Shown: one piece after another, positions 26,408 to 42,599 of the stretch
How positions within the stretch are numbered: the stretch's first letter is position 1
Layout: each line of letters starts with the position of its first letter
Source of the DNA: Bathymodiolus brooksi
Lineage: Eukaryota > Mollusca > Bivalvia > Mytilida > Modiolidae
Assembly (NCBI GenBank): GCA_963680875.1
Contig: OY804577.1
Location: forward strand, 147,454,196-147,518,195
DNA length: 64,000 nucleotides
Reading direction: 5' to 3'
Made by a program: the position numbers and the translations under genes
Notes under the pieces: generated by a model
What the model saw: the letters and a program-made list of their open reading frames with translations, nothing else
The model's database searches: none
Told to the model about the DNA's origin: nothing

Positions 26408-29400
26408 TAAATGATATTGAAAACTTCTTGTTTAAACCTAATGAAGCAATACATGTTCTTGAAAGCTTCTTGTTTAAACCTAATGAAGCAATACATGGTC
26501 TTGAAAGCTTCTTGTTTAAACCCAATTAAATAATACATGATATTGAAAGCTTCTTGTGTAAACCTAATGAAGCAATACATGGTCTTGAAAGCTTCTTGTT
26601 TAAACCCAATTAAATGATACATGATATTGAAAGCTTCTTGTTTAAACCTAATGGAGCAATACATGTTCTTGAAAGCTTCTTTTTTAAACCTAATGAAGCA
26701 ATGCATGTTCTTGAATGCTTCTTGTTTAAACCTAATGAAGCAATACATGGTCTTGAAAGCTTCTTGTTTAAACCCAATGAAGCAATACATGGTCTTGATA
26801 GCTTCTTGTTTAAACCCAATGAAGCAATACATGGTCTTGAAAGCTTCTTGTTTAAACCCAATTAAACAATACATGATATTGAAAACTTCTTTTTTAAACC
26901 TAATGAAGCAATGCATGTTCTTGAAAGCTTCTTGTTTAAACCCAATGAAGCAATACATGTTCTTGAAAGGTTCTTGTTGAAATCTAATGAAGCAATACAT
27001 GGTCTTGAAAGCTTCTTATTTAAACCTAATGAAGGAATACATGGTCTTGAAAGCTTCTTGTTCAAACCTAATGAACCAATATATGGTCTCGAAAGCTTCT
27101 TGTTTAAACCCAATTAAACAATACATGCTATTGAAAGGTTCTTGTTTAAACCTAATGAAGCAATATGTGGTCTTGAAAGCTTCTTGTTTAAACCCATTTA
27201 AACAATACATGTTCTTGAAAGCTTCTTGTTTAAACCTAATGAAGCAATACATGGTCTTGAAAGCTTCTTGTTTAAACCCAATTAAGCAATACATGATATT
27301 AAAAACTTCTTGTTTAAACCTAATGAAGCAATACATGGTCTTGAAAGCTTCTTGTTTAAACCTAATGAAGTGATACATGGTCTTGAAAGCTTCTTGTTTA
27401 AACCTAATGAAGCAATACATGGTCTTGAAAGCTTCTTGTTTAAACCTAATAAAGCAATATGTGGTCTTGAAAGCTTCTTGTTTAAGCCTAATGAAGCAAT
27501 ACATGTTATTGAAAGCTTCTTGTTTAAGCCCAATGAAGCAATACATGTTCTTGAAAGTTTCTAGTTTAAACCCAATGAAGCAATACATGGTCTTGAAAGC
27601 TTCTTGTTTAAACCTAATGAAGCAATACATGGTCTTGAAAGCTTCTTTTTTAAACCTAATGAAGCAATACATGGTCTTGAAAGCTTCTTATTTAAACCTA
27701 ATGAAGCAATACATGTTATTGAAAACTTCTTGTTTAAACCTAATGAAGCAATACATGGTCTTGAAAGCTTCTTGTTTAAACTCAATTAAACAATACATGA
27801 TATTGATAGCTTCTTGTTTAAACCTAATGAAGCAATACATGGTCTTGAAAGCTTCTTGTTTAAACCCAATTAAATAATACATGATATTGAAAACTTCTTG
27901 TTTAAACCTAATGAAGCAATACATGGTCTTGAAAGCTTCTTGTTTAAACCTAATGAAACAATACATGATCTTGAAAGCTTCTTGTTTAAACCCAATGAAG
28001 CAATACATGGTCTTGATAGCTTCTTGTTTAAACCTAATTAAGCAATACATGTTCTTGATAGCTTCTTGTTTAAATCTAATGATGCAATACATGGTCCTGA
28101 AAGCTTCTTATTTAAACCTAATGAAGCAATACATGGTCTTGAAAGATTCTTGTTTAAACCCAATTAAATAATACATGATATTGTAAGATTCTTGTTTAAA
28201 CCTAATGAAGCAATACATCTTCTTGAAAGCTTCTTGTTTAAGCCTAATGAAGCAATACATGGTCATGAAAGCTTCTTCTTTAAACCCAATTAAACAATAC
28301 ATGATATTGAAAGTTTCTTTTTTAAACATAATGAAGCAATATGTGGTCTTGAAAGCTTCTTGTTTAAACCCAATTAAATAATAAATGATATTGAAAACTT
28401 CTTGTTTAAACCTAATGAAGCAATACACGGTCTTGAAAACTTCCTGTTTAAACCCAATTAAATAATACATGATATTGAAAGCTTCTTGTGTAAACCTAAT
28501 GAAGCAATACATGGTCTTGAAAGCTTCTTGTTTAAACCCAATTAAATAATACATGATATTGAAAGCTTCTTGTTTAAACCTAATGGAGCAATACATGTTC
28601 TTGAAAGCTTCTTGTTTAAACCCAATTAAACAATACATGATATTGAAAGCTTCTTGTTTAAACCTAATGAAGCAATACATGGTCTTGAAAGCTTCTTGTT
28701 TAAACCCAATTAAACAATACATGATATTGAAAACTTCTTGTTTAAACCTAATGAAGCAATACATTTTCTTGAAAGGTTCTTTTTTAAACCTAATGAAACA
28801 GTGCATGTTCTTGAAAAATTCTTGTTTAAACCTAATGAAGAAATACATTGTCTTGAAAGCTTCTTGTTTAAACCTAATGAAGCAATACATGGTCTTGAAA
28901 GCTTCTTGTTTAAACCCAATGAAGCAATACATGGTCTTGAAAGCTTCTTGTTTAAACCCAATTAAACAATACATGATATTGAAAGCTTCTTGTTTAAACC
29001 TAATGAAGCAATACATGGTCTTGAAAGCTTCTTGTTTAAACCCAATTAAATAATACATGATGTTGAAAACTTCTTGTTTAAACCTAATGAAGCAATACAT
29101 GGTCTTGAAAGCTTCTTGTTTAAACCTAATGAAACAATACATGATCTTGAAAGCTTCTTGTTTAAACCCAATGAAGCAATACATGTTCTTGAAAGCTTCT
29201 TGTTTAAACCCAATGAAGCAATACATGGTCTTGATAGCTTCTTGTTTAAACCTAATGAAGCAATACATGTTCTTGATAGCTTCTTGTTTAAATCTAATGA
29301 AGCAATACATGGTCTTGAAAGCTTCTTATTTAAACCTAATGAAGCAATACATGGTCTTGAAAGCTTCTTATTTAAACCTAATGAAGCAATACATGGTCTT

Positions 29401-32400
29401 GAAAGCTTCTTGTTTAAACCCAATTAAATAATACATGATATTGAAAGATTCTTGTTTAAACCTAATGAAGCAATACATGTTCTTGAAAGCTTCTTTTTAA
29501 GCCTAATGAAGCAATACATGGTCATGAAAGCTTCTTGTTTAAACCCAATTAAACAATACATGATATTGAAAGCTTCTTGTTTAAACCTAATGAAGCTTTA
29601 CATGGTCTTGAAAGCTTCTTGTTTAAACCCAATTAAATAATAAATGATATTGAAAACTTCTTGTTTAAACCTAATGAAGCAATACATGTTCTTGAAAGCT
29701 TCTTGTTTAAACCTAATGAAGCAATACATGGTCTTGAAAGCTTCTTGTTTAAACCCAATTAAATAATACATGATATTGAAAGCTTCTTGTGTAAACCTAA
29801 TGAAGCAATACATGGTCTTGAAAGCTTCTTGTTTAAACCTAATGAAGTGATACATGGTCTTGAAAGCTTCTTGTTTAAACCTAATGAAGCAATACATGGT
29901 CTTGAAAGCTTCTTGTTTAAACCTAATAAAGCAATATGTGGTCTTGAAAGCTTCTTGTTTAAACCTAATGAAGCAATACATGTTATTGAAAGCTTCTTGT
30001 TTAAGCCCAATGAAGCAATACATGTTCTTGAAAGTTTCTAGTTTAAACCCAATGAAGCAATACATGGTCTTGAAAGCTTCTTGTTTAAACCTAATGAAGC
30101 AATACATGGTCTTGAAAGCTTCTTTTTTAAACCTAATGAAGCAATACATGGTCTTGAAAGCTTCTTATTTAAACCTAATGAAGCAATACATGTTATTGAA
30201 AACTTCTTGTTTAAACCTAATGAAGCAATACATGGTCTTGAAAGCTTCTTGTTTAAACTCAATTAAGCAATACATGATATTGAAAGCTTCTTGTTTAAAC
30301 CTAATGAAGCAATACATGGTCTTGAAAGCTTCTTGTTTAAACCCAATTAAATAATACATGATATTGAAAACTTCTTGTTTAAACCTAATGAAGCAATACA
30401 TGGACTTGAAAGCTTCTTGTTTAAACCTAATGAAACAATACATGATCTTGAAAGCTTCTTGTTTAAACCCAATGAAGCAATACATGGTCTTGATAGCTTC
30501 TTGTTTAAACCTAATTAAGCAATACATGTTCTTGATAGCTTCTTGTTTAAATCTAATGATGCAATACATGGTCCTGAAAGCTTCTTATTTAAACCTAATG
30601 AAGCAATACATGGTCTTGAAAGATTCTTGTTTAAACCCAATTAAATAATACATGATATTGTAAGATTCTTGTTTAAACCTAATGAAGCAATACATCTTCT
30701 TGAAAGCTTCTTGTTTAAGCCTAATGAAGCAATACATGGTCATGAAAGCTTCTTCTTTAAACCCAATTAAACAATACATGATATTGAAAGTTTCTTTTTT
30801 AAACATAATGAAGCAATATGTGGTCTTGAAAGCTTCTTGTTTAAACCCAATTAAATAATAAATGATATTGAAAACTTCTTGTTTAAACCTAATGAAGCAA
30901 TACATGGTCTTGAAAACTTCTTGTTTAAACCCAATTAAATAATACATGATATTGAAAGCTTCTTGTGTAAACCTAATGAAGCAATACATGGTCTTGAAAG
31001 CTTCTTGTTTAAACCCAATTAAATAATACATGATATTGAAAGCTTCTTGTTTAAACCTAATGGAGCAATACATGTTCTTGAAAGCTTCTTGTTTAAACCC
31101 AATTAAACAATACATGATATTGAAAGCTTCTTGTTTAAACCTAATGAAGCAATACATGGTCTTGAAAGCTTCTTGTTTAAACCCAATGAAGCAATACATG
31201 GTCTTGATAGCTTCTTGTTAAACCCAATGAAGCAATACATTGTCTTGAAAGCTTCTTGTTTAAACCCAATTAAACAATACATGATATTGGAAACTTCTTG
31301 TTTAAACCTAATGAAGCAATACATTTTCTTGAAAGGTTCTTTTTTAAACCTAATGAAACAGTGCATGTTCTTGAAAAATTCTTGTTTAAACCTAATGAAG
31401 AAATACATTGTCTTGAAAACTTCTTGTTTAAACCTAATGAAGCAATACATGGTCTTGAAAGCTTCTTGTTTAAACCCAATGAAGCAATACATGGTCTTGA
31501 AAGCTTCTTTTTTAAACCCAATTAAACAATATATGATATTGAAAGCTTCTTGTTTAAACCTAATGAAGCAATACATGGTCTTGAAAGCTTCTTGTTTAAA
31601 CCCAATTAAATAATACATGATGTTGAAAACTTCTTGTTTAAACCTAATGAAGCAATACATGGTCTTGAAAGCTTCTTGTTTAAACCTAATGAAACAATAC
31701 ATGATCTTGAAAGCTTCTTGTTTAAACCCAATGAAGCAATACATGTTCTTGAAAGCTTCTTGTTTAAACCCAATGAAGCAATACATGGTCTTGATAGCTT
31801 CTTGTTTAAACCTAATGAAGCAATACATGTTCTTGATAGCTTCTTGTTTAAATCTAATGAAGCAATACATGGTCTTGAAAGCTTCTTATTTAAACCTAAT
31901 GAAGCAATACATGGTCTTGAAAGCTTCTTATTTAAACCTAATGAAGCAATACATGGTCTTGAAAGCTTCTTGTTTAAACCCAATTAAATAATACATGATA
32001 TTGAAAGATTCTTGTTTAAACCTAATGAAGCAATACATGTTCTTGAAAGCTTCTTTTTAAGCCTAATGAAGCAATACATGGTCATGAAAGCTTCTTGTTT
32101 AAACCCAATTAAACAATACATGATATTGAAAGCTTCTTGTTTAAACCTAATAAAGCTTTACATGGTCTTGAAAGCTTCTTGTTTAAACCCAATTAAATAA
32201 TAAATGATATTGAAAACTTCTTGTTTAAACCTAATGAAGCAATACATGTTCTTGAAAGCTTCTTGTTTAAACCTAATGAAGCAATACATGGTCTTGAAAG
32301 CTTCTTGTTTAAACCCAATTAAATGATACATGATATTGAAAGCTTCTTGTTTAAACCTTATGAAGCAATACATGTTCTTGAAAGCTTCTTTTTTAAACCT

Positions 32401-35400
32401 AATGAAGCAATGCATGTTCTTGAATGCTTCTTGTTTAAACCTAATGAAGCAATACATGGTCTTGAAAGCTTCTTGTTTAAACCCAATGAAGCAATACATG
32501 GTCTTGATAGCTTCTTGTTTAAACCCAATGAAGCAATACATGGTCTTGAAAGCTTCTTGTTTAAACCCAATTAAACAATACATGATATTGAAAACTTCTT
32601 GTTTAAACCTTATGAAGCAATACATGTTCTTCAAAGGTTCTTTTTTAAACTTAATGAAGCAGTGCATGTTCTTGAAAGCTTCTTGTTTAAACCTAATGAA
32701 GCAATACATTGTCTTGAAAGCTTCTTGTTTAAACCTAATGAAGCAATACATGGTCTTGAAAGCTTCTTGTTTAAACCCAATGAAGCAATACATTGTCTTG
32801 ATAGCTTCTTGTTTAAACCCAATGAAGCAATACATGGTCTTGAAAGCTTCTTGTTTAAACCCAATTAAACAATACATGATATTGAAAACTTCTTGTTTAA
32901 ACCTAATGAAGCAATACATGTTCTTGAAAGCTTCTTTTTTAAACCTAATGAAGCAATACATGTTCTTGAAAGCTTCTCGTTTAAACCCAATGAAGCATTA
33001 CATGTTCTTGAAAGCTTCTTATTTAAATCTAATGAAGCAATACATGGTCTTGAAAGCTTCTTATTTAAACCTAATGAAGCAATACATGGTCTTGAAAGCT
33101 TCTTATTTAAACCTAATGAAGCAATACATGGTCTTGAAAGCTTCTTATTTAAACCTAATGAAGCAATACATGGTCTTGAATGCTTCTTATTTAAACCTAA
33201 TGAAGCAATACATGGTCTTGAAAGCTTCTTGTTTAAACCCAATTAAATAATACATGATATTGAAAACTTCTTGTTTAAACCTAATGAAGCAATACATGGT
33301 CTTGAAAGCTTCTTGTTTAAACCCAATTAAGCAATACATGATATTGAAAACTTCTTGTTTAAACCTAATGAAGCAATACATGGTCTTGAAAGCTTCTTGT
33401 TTAAATCTAATGAAGCAATACATGGTCTTGAACACTTCTTATTTAAACCTAATGAAGCAATACATGGTCTTGAAAGCTTCTTATTTAAACCTAATGAAGC
33501 AATACATGGTCTTGAAAGCTTCTTATTTAAACCTAATGAAGCAATACATTGTCTTGAAAACTTCTTATTTAAACCTAATGAAGCAATACATGGTCTTGAA
33601 AGCTTCTTGTTTAAACCCAATTAAATAATACATGCTATTGAAAACTTCTTGTTTAAACCTAATGAAGCAATACATGTTCTTGAAAGCTTCTTGTTTAAAC
33701 CCAATTAAATAATACATGATATTGAAAGCTTCTTGTTTAAACCTAATGAAGCAATACATGGTCTTGAAAGCTTCTTGTTTAAACCCAATGAAGCAATACA
33801 TGGTCTTGATAGCTTCTTGTTAAACCCAATGAAGCATTACATTGTCTTGAAAGCTTCTTGTTTAAATCCAATTAAACAATACATGATATTGAAAACTTCT
33901 TGTTTAAACCTAATGAAGCAATACATTTTCTTGAAAGGTTCTTTTTTAAACCTAATGAAACAGTGCATGTTCTTGAAAGCTTCTTGTTTAAACCTAATGA
34001 AGAAATACATTGTCTTGAAAGCTTCTTGTTTAAACCTAATGAAGCAATACATGGTCTTGAAAGCTTCTTGTTTAAACCCAATGAAGCAATACATGGTCTT
34101 GAAAGCTTCTTGTTTAAACCCAATTAAACAATACATGATATTGAAAGCTTCTTGTTTAAACCTAATGAAGCAATACATCGTCTTGAAAGCTTCTTGTTTA
34201 AACCCAATTAAATAATACATGATGTTGAAAGCTTCTTGTTTAAACCTAATGAAACAATACATGATCTTGAAAGCTTCTTGTTTAAACCCAATGAAGCAAT
34301 ACATGTTCTTGAAAGCTTCTTGTTTAAACCCAATGAAGCAATACATGGTCTTGATAGCTTCTTGTTTAAACCTAATGAAGCAATACATGTTCTTGATAGC
34401 TTCTTGTTTAAATCTAATGAAGCAATACATGGTCTTGAAAGCTTCTTATTTAAACCTAATGAAGCAATACATGGTCTTGAAAGCTTCTTATTTAAACCTA
34501 ATGAAGCAATACATGGTCTTGAAAGCTTCTTGTTTAAACCCAATTAAATAATACATGATATTGAAAGATTCTTGTTTAAACCTAATGAAGCGATACATGT
34601 TCTTGAAAGCTTCTTTTTAAGCCTAATGAAGCAATACATGGTCATGAAAGCTTCTTGTTTAAACCCAATTAAACAATACATGATATTGAAAGCTTCTTGT
34701 TTAAACCTAATGAAGCAATACATGTTCTTGAAAGCTTCTTGTTTAAACCCAATTAAATAATAAATGATATTGAAAACTTCTTGTTTAAACCTAATGAAGC
34801 AATACATGTTCTTGAAAGCTTCTTGTTTAAACCTAATGAAGCAATACATGGTCTTGAAAGCTTCTTGTTTAAACCCAATTAAATAATACATGATATTGAA
34901 AGCTTCTTGTGTAAACCTAATGAAGCAATACATGGTCTTGAAAGCTTCTTGTTTAAACCCAATTAAATGATACATGATATTGAAAGCTTCTTGTTTAAAC
35001 CTAATGAAGCAATACATGTTCTTGAAAGCTTCTTTTTTAAACCTAATGAAGCAATGCATGTTCTTGAATGCTTCTTGTTTAAACCTAATGAAGCAATACA
35101 TGGTCTTGAAAGCTTCTTGTTTAAACCCAATGAAGCAATACATGGTCTTGAAAGCTTCTTGTTTAAACCCAATTAAGCAATACAAGATATTGAAAACTTC
35201 TTGTTTAAACCTTATGAAGCAATACATGTTCTTCAAAGGTTCTTTTTTAAACTTAATGAAGCAGTGCATGTTCTTGAAAGCTTCTTGTTTAAACCTAATG
35301 AAGCAATACATTGTCTTGAAAGCTTCTTGTTTAAACCTAATGAAGCAATACATGGTCTTGAAAGCTTCTTGTTTAAACCCAATGAAGCAATACATTGTCT

Positions 35401-37019
35401 TGATAGCTTCTTGTTTAAACCCAATGAAGCAATACATGGTCTTGAAAGCTTCTTGTTTAAACCCAATTAAACAATACATGATATTGAAAACTTCTTGTTT
35501 AAACCTAATGAAGCAATACATGTTCTTGAAAGCTTCTTTTTTAAACCTAATGAAGCAATGCATGTTCTTGAAAGCTTCTCGTTTAAACCCAATGAAGCAA
35601 TACATGGTCTTGAAAGCTTCTTATTTAAACCTAATGAAGCAATACATGGTCTTGAAAGCTTCTTATTTAAACCTAATGAAGCAATACATGGTCTTGAATG
35701 CTTCTTATTTAAACCTAATGAAGCAATACATGGTCTTGAAAGCTTCTTGTTTAAACCCAATTAAATAATACATGATATTGAAAACTTCTTGTTTAAACCT
35801 AATGAAGCAATACATGGTCTTGAAAGCTTCTTGTTTAAACCCAATTAAGCAATACATGATATTGAAAACTTCTTGTTTAAACCTAATGAAGCAATACATG
35901 GTCTTGAAAGCTTCTTGTTTAAATCTAATGAAGCAATACATGGTCTTGAACACTTCTTATTTAAACCTAATGAAGCAATACATGGTCTTGAAAGCTTCTT
36001 ATTTAAACCTAATGAAGCAATACATGGTCTTGAAAGCTTCTTATTTAAACCTAATGAAGCAATGCATGGTCTTGAAAACTTCTTATTTAAACCTAATGAA
36101 GCAATACATGGTCTTGAAAGCTTCTTGTTTAAACCCAATTAAATAATACATGCTATTGAAAACTTCTTGTTTAAACCTAATGAAGCAATACATGTTCTTG
36201 AAAGCTTCTTGTTTAAACCCAATTAAATAATACATGATATTGAAAGCTTCTTTTGTAAACCTAATGAAGCAATACATGGTCTTGAAAGCTTCTTGTTTAA
36301 ACCCAATTAAATAATACATGATATTGAAATCTTCTTGTTTAAACCTAATGAAGCAATACATGGTCTTGAAAGCTTCTTGTTTAAACCCAATTAAACAAAA
36401 CATTTTATTGAAAGCTTCTTGTTTAAACCTAATGAAGCAATACATGGTCTTGAAAGCTTCTTGTTTAATCCCAATTAAATAATACATGATATTGAAAGCT
36501 TCTTTTGTAAACCTAATGAAGCAATACATGGTCTTGAAAGCTTCTTGTTTAAACCTAATGAAGCAATACATGGTCTTGAAAGCTTCTTGTTTAAACCCAA
36601 TTAAATAATACATGATATTGAAAGCTTCTTGTTTAAACCTAATGAAGCAATACATGGTCTTGAAAGCTTCTTGTTTAAACCCAATTAAACAAAACATTTT
36701 ATTGAAAGCTTCTTGTTTAAACCTAATGAAGCAATACATGGTCTTGAAAGCTTCTTGTTTAAGCCCAATTAAATAATACATGATATTGAAAGCTTCTTGT
36801 TTAAACCTAATGAACCAATACATGGTCTTGAAAGCTTCTTGTTTAAACCCAATTAAATAATACATGATATTGAAAGCTTCTTTAGTAAACCTAATGAAGC
36901 AATACATGGTCTTGAAAGCTTCTTGTTTAAACCCAATTAAATAATACATGATATTGAAAGCTTCTTGTTTAAACCTAATGAAGCAATACATGGTCTTGAA
37001 AGCTTCTTGTTTAAACCCA

Positions 37020-39475
37020 ATTAAACAATGCATGATATTGAAAGCTTCTTGTTTAAACCTAATGAAGCAATACATGGTCTTGAAAGCTTCTTGTTTAAAC
37101 CCAATGAAGCAATACATGGTCTTGATAGCTTCTTGTTTAAACCTAATGAAGCAATACATGTTCTTGAAAGCTTCTTGTTTAAACCCAATGAAGCAATACA
37201 TGGTCTTGATAGCTTCTTGTTTAAACCCAATTAAGCAATACATGGTCTTGAAAGCTTCTTGTTTAATCCCAATTAAATAATACATGATATTGAAAGCTTC
37301 TTGTTTAAACCTAATGAAGCAATACATGTTCTTGAAAGCTTCTTGTTTAAACCCAATTAAATAATACATGATATTGAAAGCTTCTTGTTTAAACCTGATG
37401 AAGCAATACATGTTCTTGAAAGCTTCTTTTTTAAACCTAATGAAGCAATACATGTTCTTGAAAGCTTCTTGTTTAAACCTAATGAAGCAATACATGTTCT
37501 TGAAAGCTTCTTGTTTAAACCCAATGAAGCAATACATGGTCTTGATAGCTTCTTGTTTAAACCCAATGAAGCAATACATGGTCTTGAAAGCTTCTTGTTT
37601 AAACCCAATTAAACAATACATGATATTAAAAACTTCTTGTTTAAACCTAATGAAGCAATACATGTTCTTCAAAGGTTCTTTTTTAAACTTAATGAAGCAG
37701 TGCATGTTCTTGAAAGCTTCTTGTTTAAACCTAATGAAGCAATACATTGTCTTGATAGCTTCTTGTTTAAACCTAATGAAGCAATACATGTTCTTGATAG
37801 CTTCTTGTTTAAATCTAATGAAGCAATACATGGTCTTGAAAGCTTCTTATTTAAACCTAATGAAGCAATACATGGTCTTGAAAGCTTCTTATTTAAACCT
37901 AATGAAGCAATACATGGTCTTGAAAGCTTCTTGTTTAAACCCAATTAAATAATACATGATATTGAAAGATTCTTGTTTAAACCTAATGAAGCAATACATG
38001 TTCTTGAAAGCTTCTTTTTAAGCCTAATGAAGCAATACATGGTCATGAAAGCTTCTTGTTTAAACCCAATTAAACAATACATGATATTGAAAGCTTCTTG
38101 TTTAAACCTAATGAAGCAATACATGGTCTTGAAAGCTTCTTGTTTAAACCCAATTAAATAATAAATGATATTGAAAACTTCTTGTTTAAACCTAATGAAG
38201 CAATACATGTTCTTGAAAGCTTCTTGTTTAAACCTAATGAAGCAATACATGGTCTTGAAAGCTTCTTGTTTAAACCCAATTAAATAATACATGATATTGA
38301 AAGCTTCTTGTGTAAACCTAATGAAGCAATACATGGTCTTGAAAGCTTCTTGTTTAAACCCAATTAAATGATACATGATATTGAAAGCTTCTTGTTTAAA
38401 CCTAATGAAGCAATACATGTTCTTGAAAGCTTCTTTTTTAAACCTAATGAAGCAATGCATGTTCTTGAATGCTTCTTGTTTAAACCTAATGAAGCAATAC
38501 ATGGTCTTGAAAGCTTCTTGTTTAAACCCAATGAAGCAATACATGGTCTTGATAGCTTCTTGTTTAAACCCAATGAAGCAATACATGGTCTTGAAAGCTT
38601 CTTGTTTAAACCCAATTAAACAATACATGATATTGAAAACTTCTTGTTTAAACCTTATGAAGCAATACATGTTCTTCAAAGGTTCTTTTTTAAACTTAAT
38701 GAAGCAGTGCATGTTCTTGAAAGCTTCTTGTTTAAACCTAATGAAGCAATACATTGTCTTGAAAGCTTCTTGTTTAAACCTAATGAAGCAATACATGGTC
38801 TTGAAAGCTTCTTGTTTAAACCCAATGAAGCAATACATTGTCTTGATAGCTTCTTGTTTAAACCCAATGAAGCAATACATGGTCTTGAAAGCTTCTTGTT
38901 TAATCCCAATTAAACAATACATGATATTGAAAACTTCTTGTTTAAACCTAATGAAGCAATACATGTTCTTGAAAGCTTCTTTTTTAAACCTAATGAAGCA
39001 ATACATGTTCTTGAAAGCTTCTCGTTTAAACCCAATGAAGCATTACATGTTCTTGAAAGCTTCTTATTTAAATCTAATGAAGCAATACATGGTCTTGAAA
39101 GCTTCTTATTTAAACCTAATGAAGCAATACATGGTCTTGAAAGCTTCTTATTTAAACCTAATGAAGCAATACATGGTCTTGAAAGCTTCTTATTTAAACC
39201 TAATGAAGCAATACATGGTCTTGAATGCTTCTTATTTAAACCTAATGAAGCAATACATGGTCTTGAAAGCTTCTTGTTTAAACCCAATTAAATAATACAT
39301 GATATTGAAAACTTCTTGTTTAAACCTAATGAAGCAATACATGGTCTTGAAAGCTTCTTGTTTAAACCCAATTAAGCAATACATGATATTGAAAACTTCT
39401 TGTTTAAACCTAATGAAGCAATACATGGTCTTGAAAGCTTCTTGTTTAAATCTAATGAAGCAATACATGGTCTTG
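37020..39475 (+). repeat. Large duplicated block of satellite 2 (copy 1; partner 44040-46495)
   Basis: Variant units and open-frame boundaries recur at a constant offset of 7020 bp across this block (for example 37357 and 44377, 38364 and 45384, 38910 and 45930). The unit order is the same, including the 1-bp deletion unit and the TTCTTCAAAGG variant. 7020 is not a multiple of 42, consistent with small indels between the copies. The right limit is where the two copies diverge, near 39.47 kb. Confidence 0.75.
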
Positions 39476-42400
39476 AACACTTCTTATTTAAACCTAATGA
39501 AGCAATACATGGTCTTGAAAGCTTCTTATTTAAACCTAATGAAGCAATACATGGTCTTGAAAGCTTCTTATTTAAACCTAATGAAGCAATGCATGGTCTT
39601 GAAAACTTCTTATTTAAACCTAATGAAGCAATACATGGTCTTGAAAGCTTCTTGTTTAAACCCAATTAAATAATACATGCTATTGAAAACTTCTTGTTTA
39701 AACCTAATGAAGCAATACATGTTCTTGAAAGCTTCTTGTTTAAACCCAATTAAATAATACATGATATTGAAAGCTTCTTTTGTAAACCTAATGAAGCAAT
39801 ACATGGTCTTGAAAGCTTCTTGTTTAAACCCAATTAAATAATACATGGTCTTGAAAGCTTCTTGTTTAAACCCAATTAAGCAATACATGATATTGAAAAC
39901 TTCTTGTTTAAACCTAATGAAGCAATACATGGTCTTGAAAGCTTCTTGTTTAAATCTAATGAAGCAATACATGGTCTTGAAAGCTTCTTATTTAAACCTA
40001 ATGAAGCAATACATGGTCTTGAAAACTTCTTATTTAAACCTAATGAAGCAATACATGGTCTTGAAAGCTTCTTGTTTAAGCCCAATTAAATAATACATGC
40101 TATTGAAAACTTCTTGTTTAAACCTAATGAAGCAATACATGTTCTTGAAAGCTTCTTGTTTAAACCCAATTAAATAATACATGATATTGAAAGCTTCTTT
40201 TGTAAACCTAATGAAGCAATACATGGTCTTGAAAGCTTCTTGTTTAAACCCAATTAAATAATACATGATATTGAAATCTTCTTGTTTAAACCTAATGAAG
40301 CAATACATGGTCTTGAAAGCTTCTTGTTTAAACCCAATTAAACAAAACATTTTATTGAAAGCTTCTTGTTTAAACCTAATGAAGCAATACATGGTCTTGA
40401 AAGCTTCTTGTTTAATCCCAATTAAATAATACATGATATTGAAAGCTTCTTTTGTAAACCTAATGAAGCAATACATGGTCTTGAAAGCTTCTTGTTTAAA
40501 CCTAATGAAGCAATACATGGTCTTGAAAGCTTCTTGTTTAAACCCAATTAAATAATACATGATATTGAAAGCTTCTTGTTTAAACCTAATGAAGCAATAC
40601 ATGGTCTTGAAAGCTTCTTTTATAAACCCAATTAAACAAAACATTTTATTGAAAGCTTCTTGTTTAAACCTAATGAAGCAATACATGGTCTTGAAAGCTT
40701 CTTGTTTAAGCCCAATTAAATAATACATGATATTGAAAGCTTCTTGTTTAAACCTAATGAACCAATACATGGTCTTGAAAGCTTCTTGTTTAAACCCAAT
40801 TAAATAATACATGGTCTTGAAAGCTTCTTGTTTAAACCTAATGAAGCAATACATGGTCTTGAAAGCTTCTTGTTTAAACCCAATTAAATAATACATGATA
40901 TTGAAAGCTTCTTGTTTAAACCTAATGAAGCAATACATGGTCTTGAAAGCTTCTTTTTTAAACCCAATTAAACAAAACATTTTATTGAAAGCTTCTTGTT
41001 TAAACCTAATGAAGCAATACATGGTCTTGAAAGCTTCTTGTTTAAGCCCAATTAAATAATACATGATATTGAAAACTTCTTGTTTAAACCTAATGAAGCA
41101 ATACATGTTCTTGAAAGCTTCTTGTTTAAACCCAATTAAATAATACATGATATTGAAAGCTTCTTTTGTAAACCTAATGAAGCAATACATGGTCTTGAAA
41201 GCTTCTTGTTTAAACCCAATTAAATAATACATGATATTGAAATCTTCTTGTTTAAACCTAATGAAGCAATACATGGTCTTGAAAGCTTCTTGTTTAAACC
41301 CAATTAAACAAAACATTTTATTGAAAGCTTCTTGTTTAAACCTAATGAAGCAATACATGGTCTTGAAAGCTTCTTGTTTAATCCCAATTAAATAATACAT
41401 GATATTGAAAGCTTCTTTTGTAAACCTAATGAAGCAATACATGGTCTTGAAAGCTTCTTGTTTAAACCTAATGAAGCAATACATGGTCTTGAAAGCTTCT
41501 TGTTTAAACCCAATTAAATATTACATGATATTGAAAGCTTCTTGTTTAAACCTAATGAAGCAATACATGGTCTTGAAAGCTTCTTTTATAAACCCAATTA
41601 AACAAAACATTTTATTGAAAGCTTCTTGTTTAAACCTAATGAAGCAATACATGGTCTTGAAAGCTTCTTGTTTAAGCCCAATTAAATAATACATGATATT
41701 GAAAGCTTCTTGTTTAAACCTAATGAACCAATACATGGTCTTGAAAGCTTCTTGTTTAAACCCAATTAAATAATACATGGTCTTGAAAGCTTCTTGTTTA
41801 AACCTAATGAAGCAATACATGGTCTTGAAAGCTTCTTGTTTAAACCCAATTAAATAATACATGATATTGAAAGCTTCTTGTTTAAACCTAATGAAGCAAT
41901 ACATGGTCTTGAAAGCTTCTTTTTTAAACCCAATTAAACAAAACATTTTATTGAAAGCTTCTTGTTTAAACCTAATGAAGCAATACATGGTCTTGAAAGC
42001 TTCTTGTTTAAGCCCAATTAAATAATACATGATATTGAAAGCTTCTTGTTTAAACCTAATGAACCAATACATGGTCTTGAAAGCTTCTTGTTTAAATCCA
42101 ATTAAATAATACATGATATTGAAAGCTTCTTTTGTAAACCTAATGAAGCAATACATGGTCTTGAAAGCTTCTTGTTTAAACCCAATTAAATAATACATGA
42201 TATTGAAAGCTTCTTGTTTAAACCTAATGAAGCAATACATGGTCTTGAAAGCTTCCTGTTTAAACCCAATTAAACAATGCATGATATTGAAAGCTTCTTG
42301 TTTAAACCTAATGAAGCAATACATGGTCTTGAAAGCTTCTTGTTTAAACCCAATGAAGCAATACATGGTCTTGAAAGCTTCTTGTTTAAACCTAATGAAG

Positions 42401-42599
42401 CAATACATGTTCTTGAAAGCTTCTGGTTTAAACCCAATGAAGCAATACATGGTCTTGATAGCTTCTTGTTTAAACCCAATTAAGCAATACATGGTCTTGA
42501 AAGCTTCTTGTTTAATCCCAATTAAATAATACATGATATTGAAAGCTTCTTGTTTAAACCTAATGAAACAATACATGTTCTTGAAAGCTTCTGGTTTAA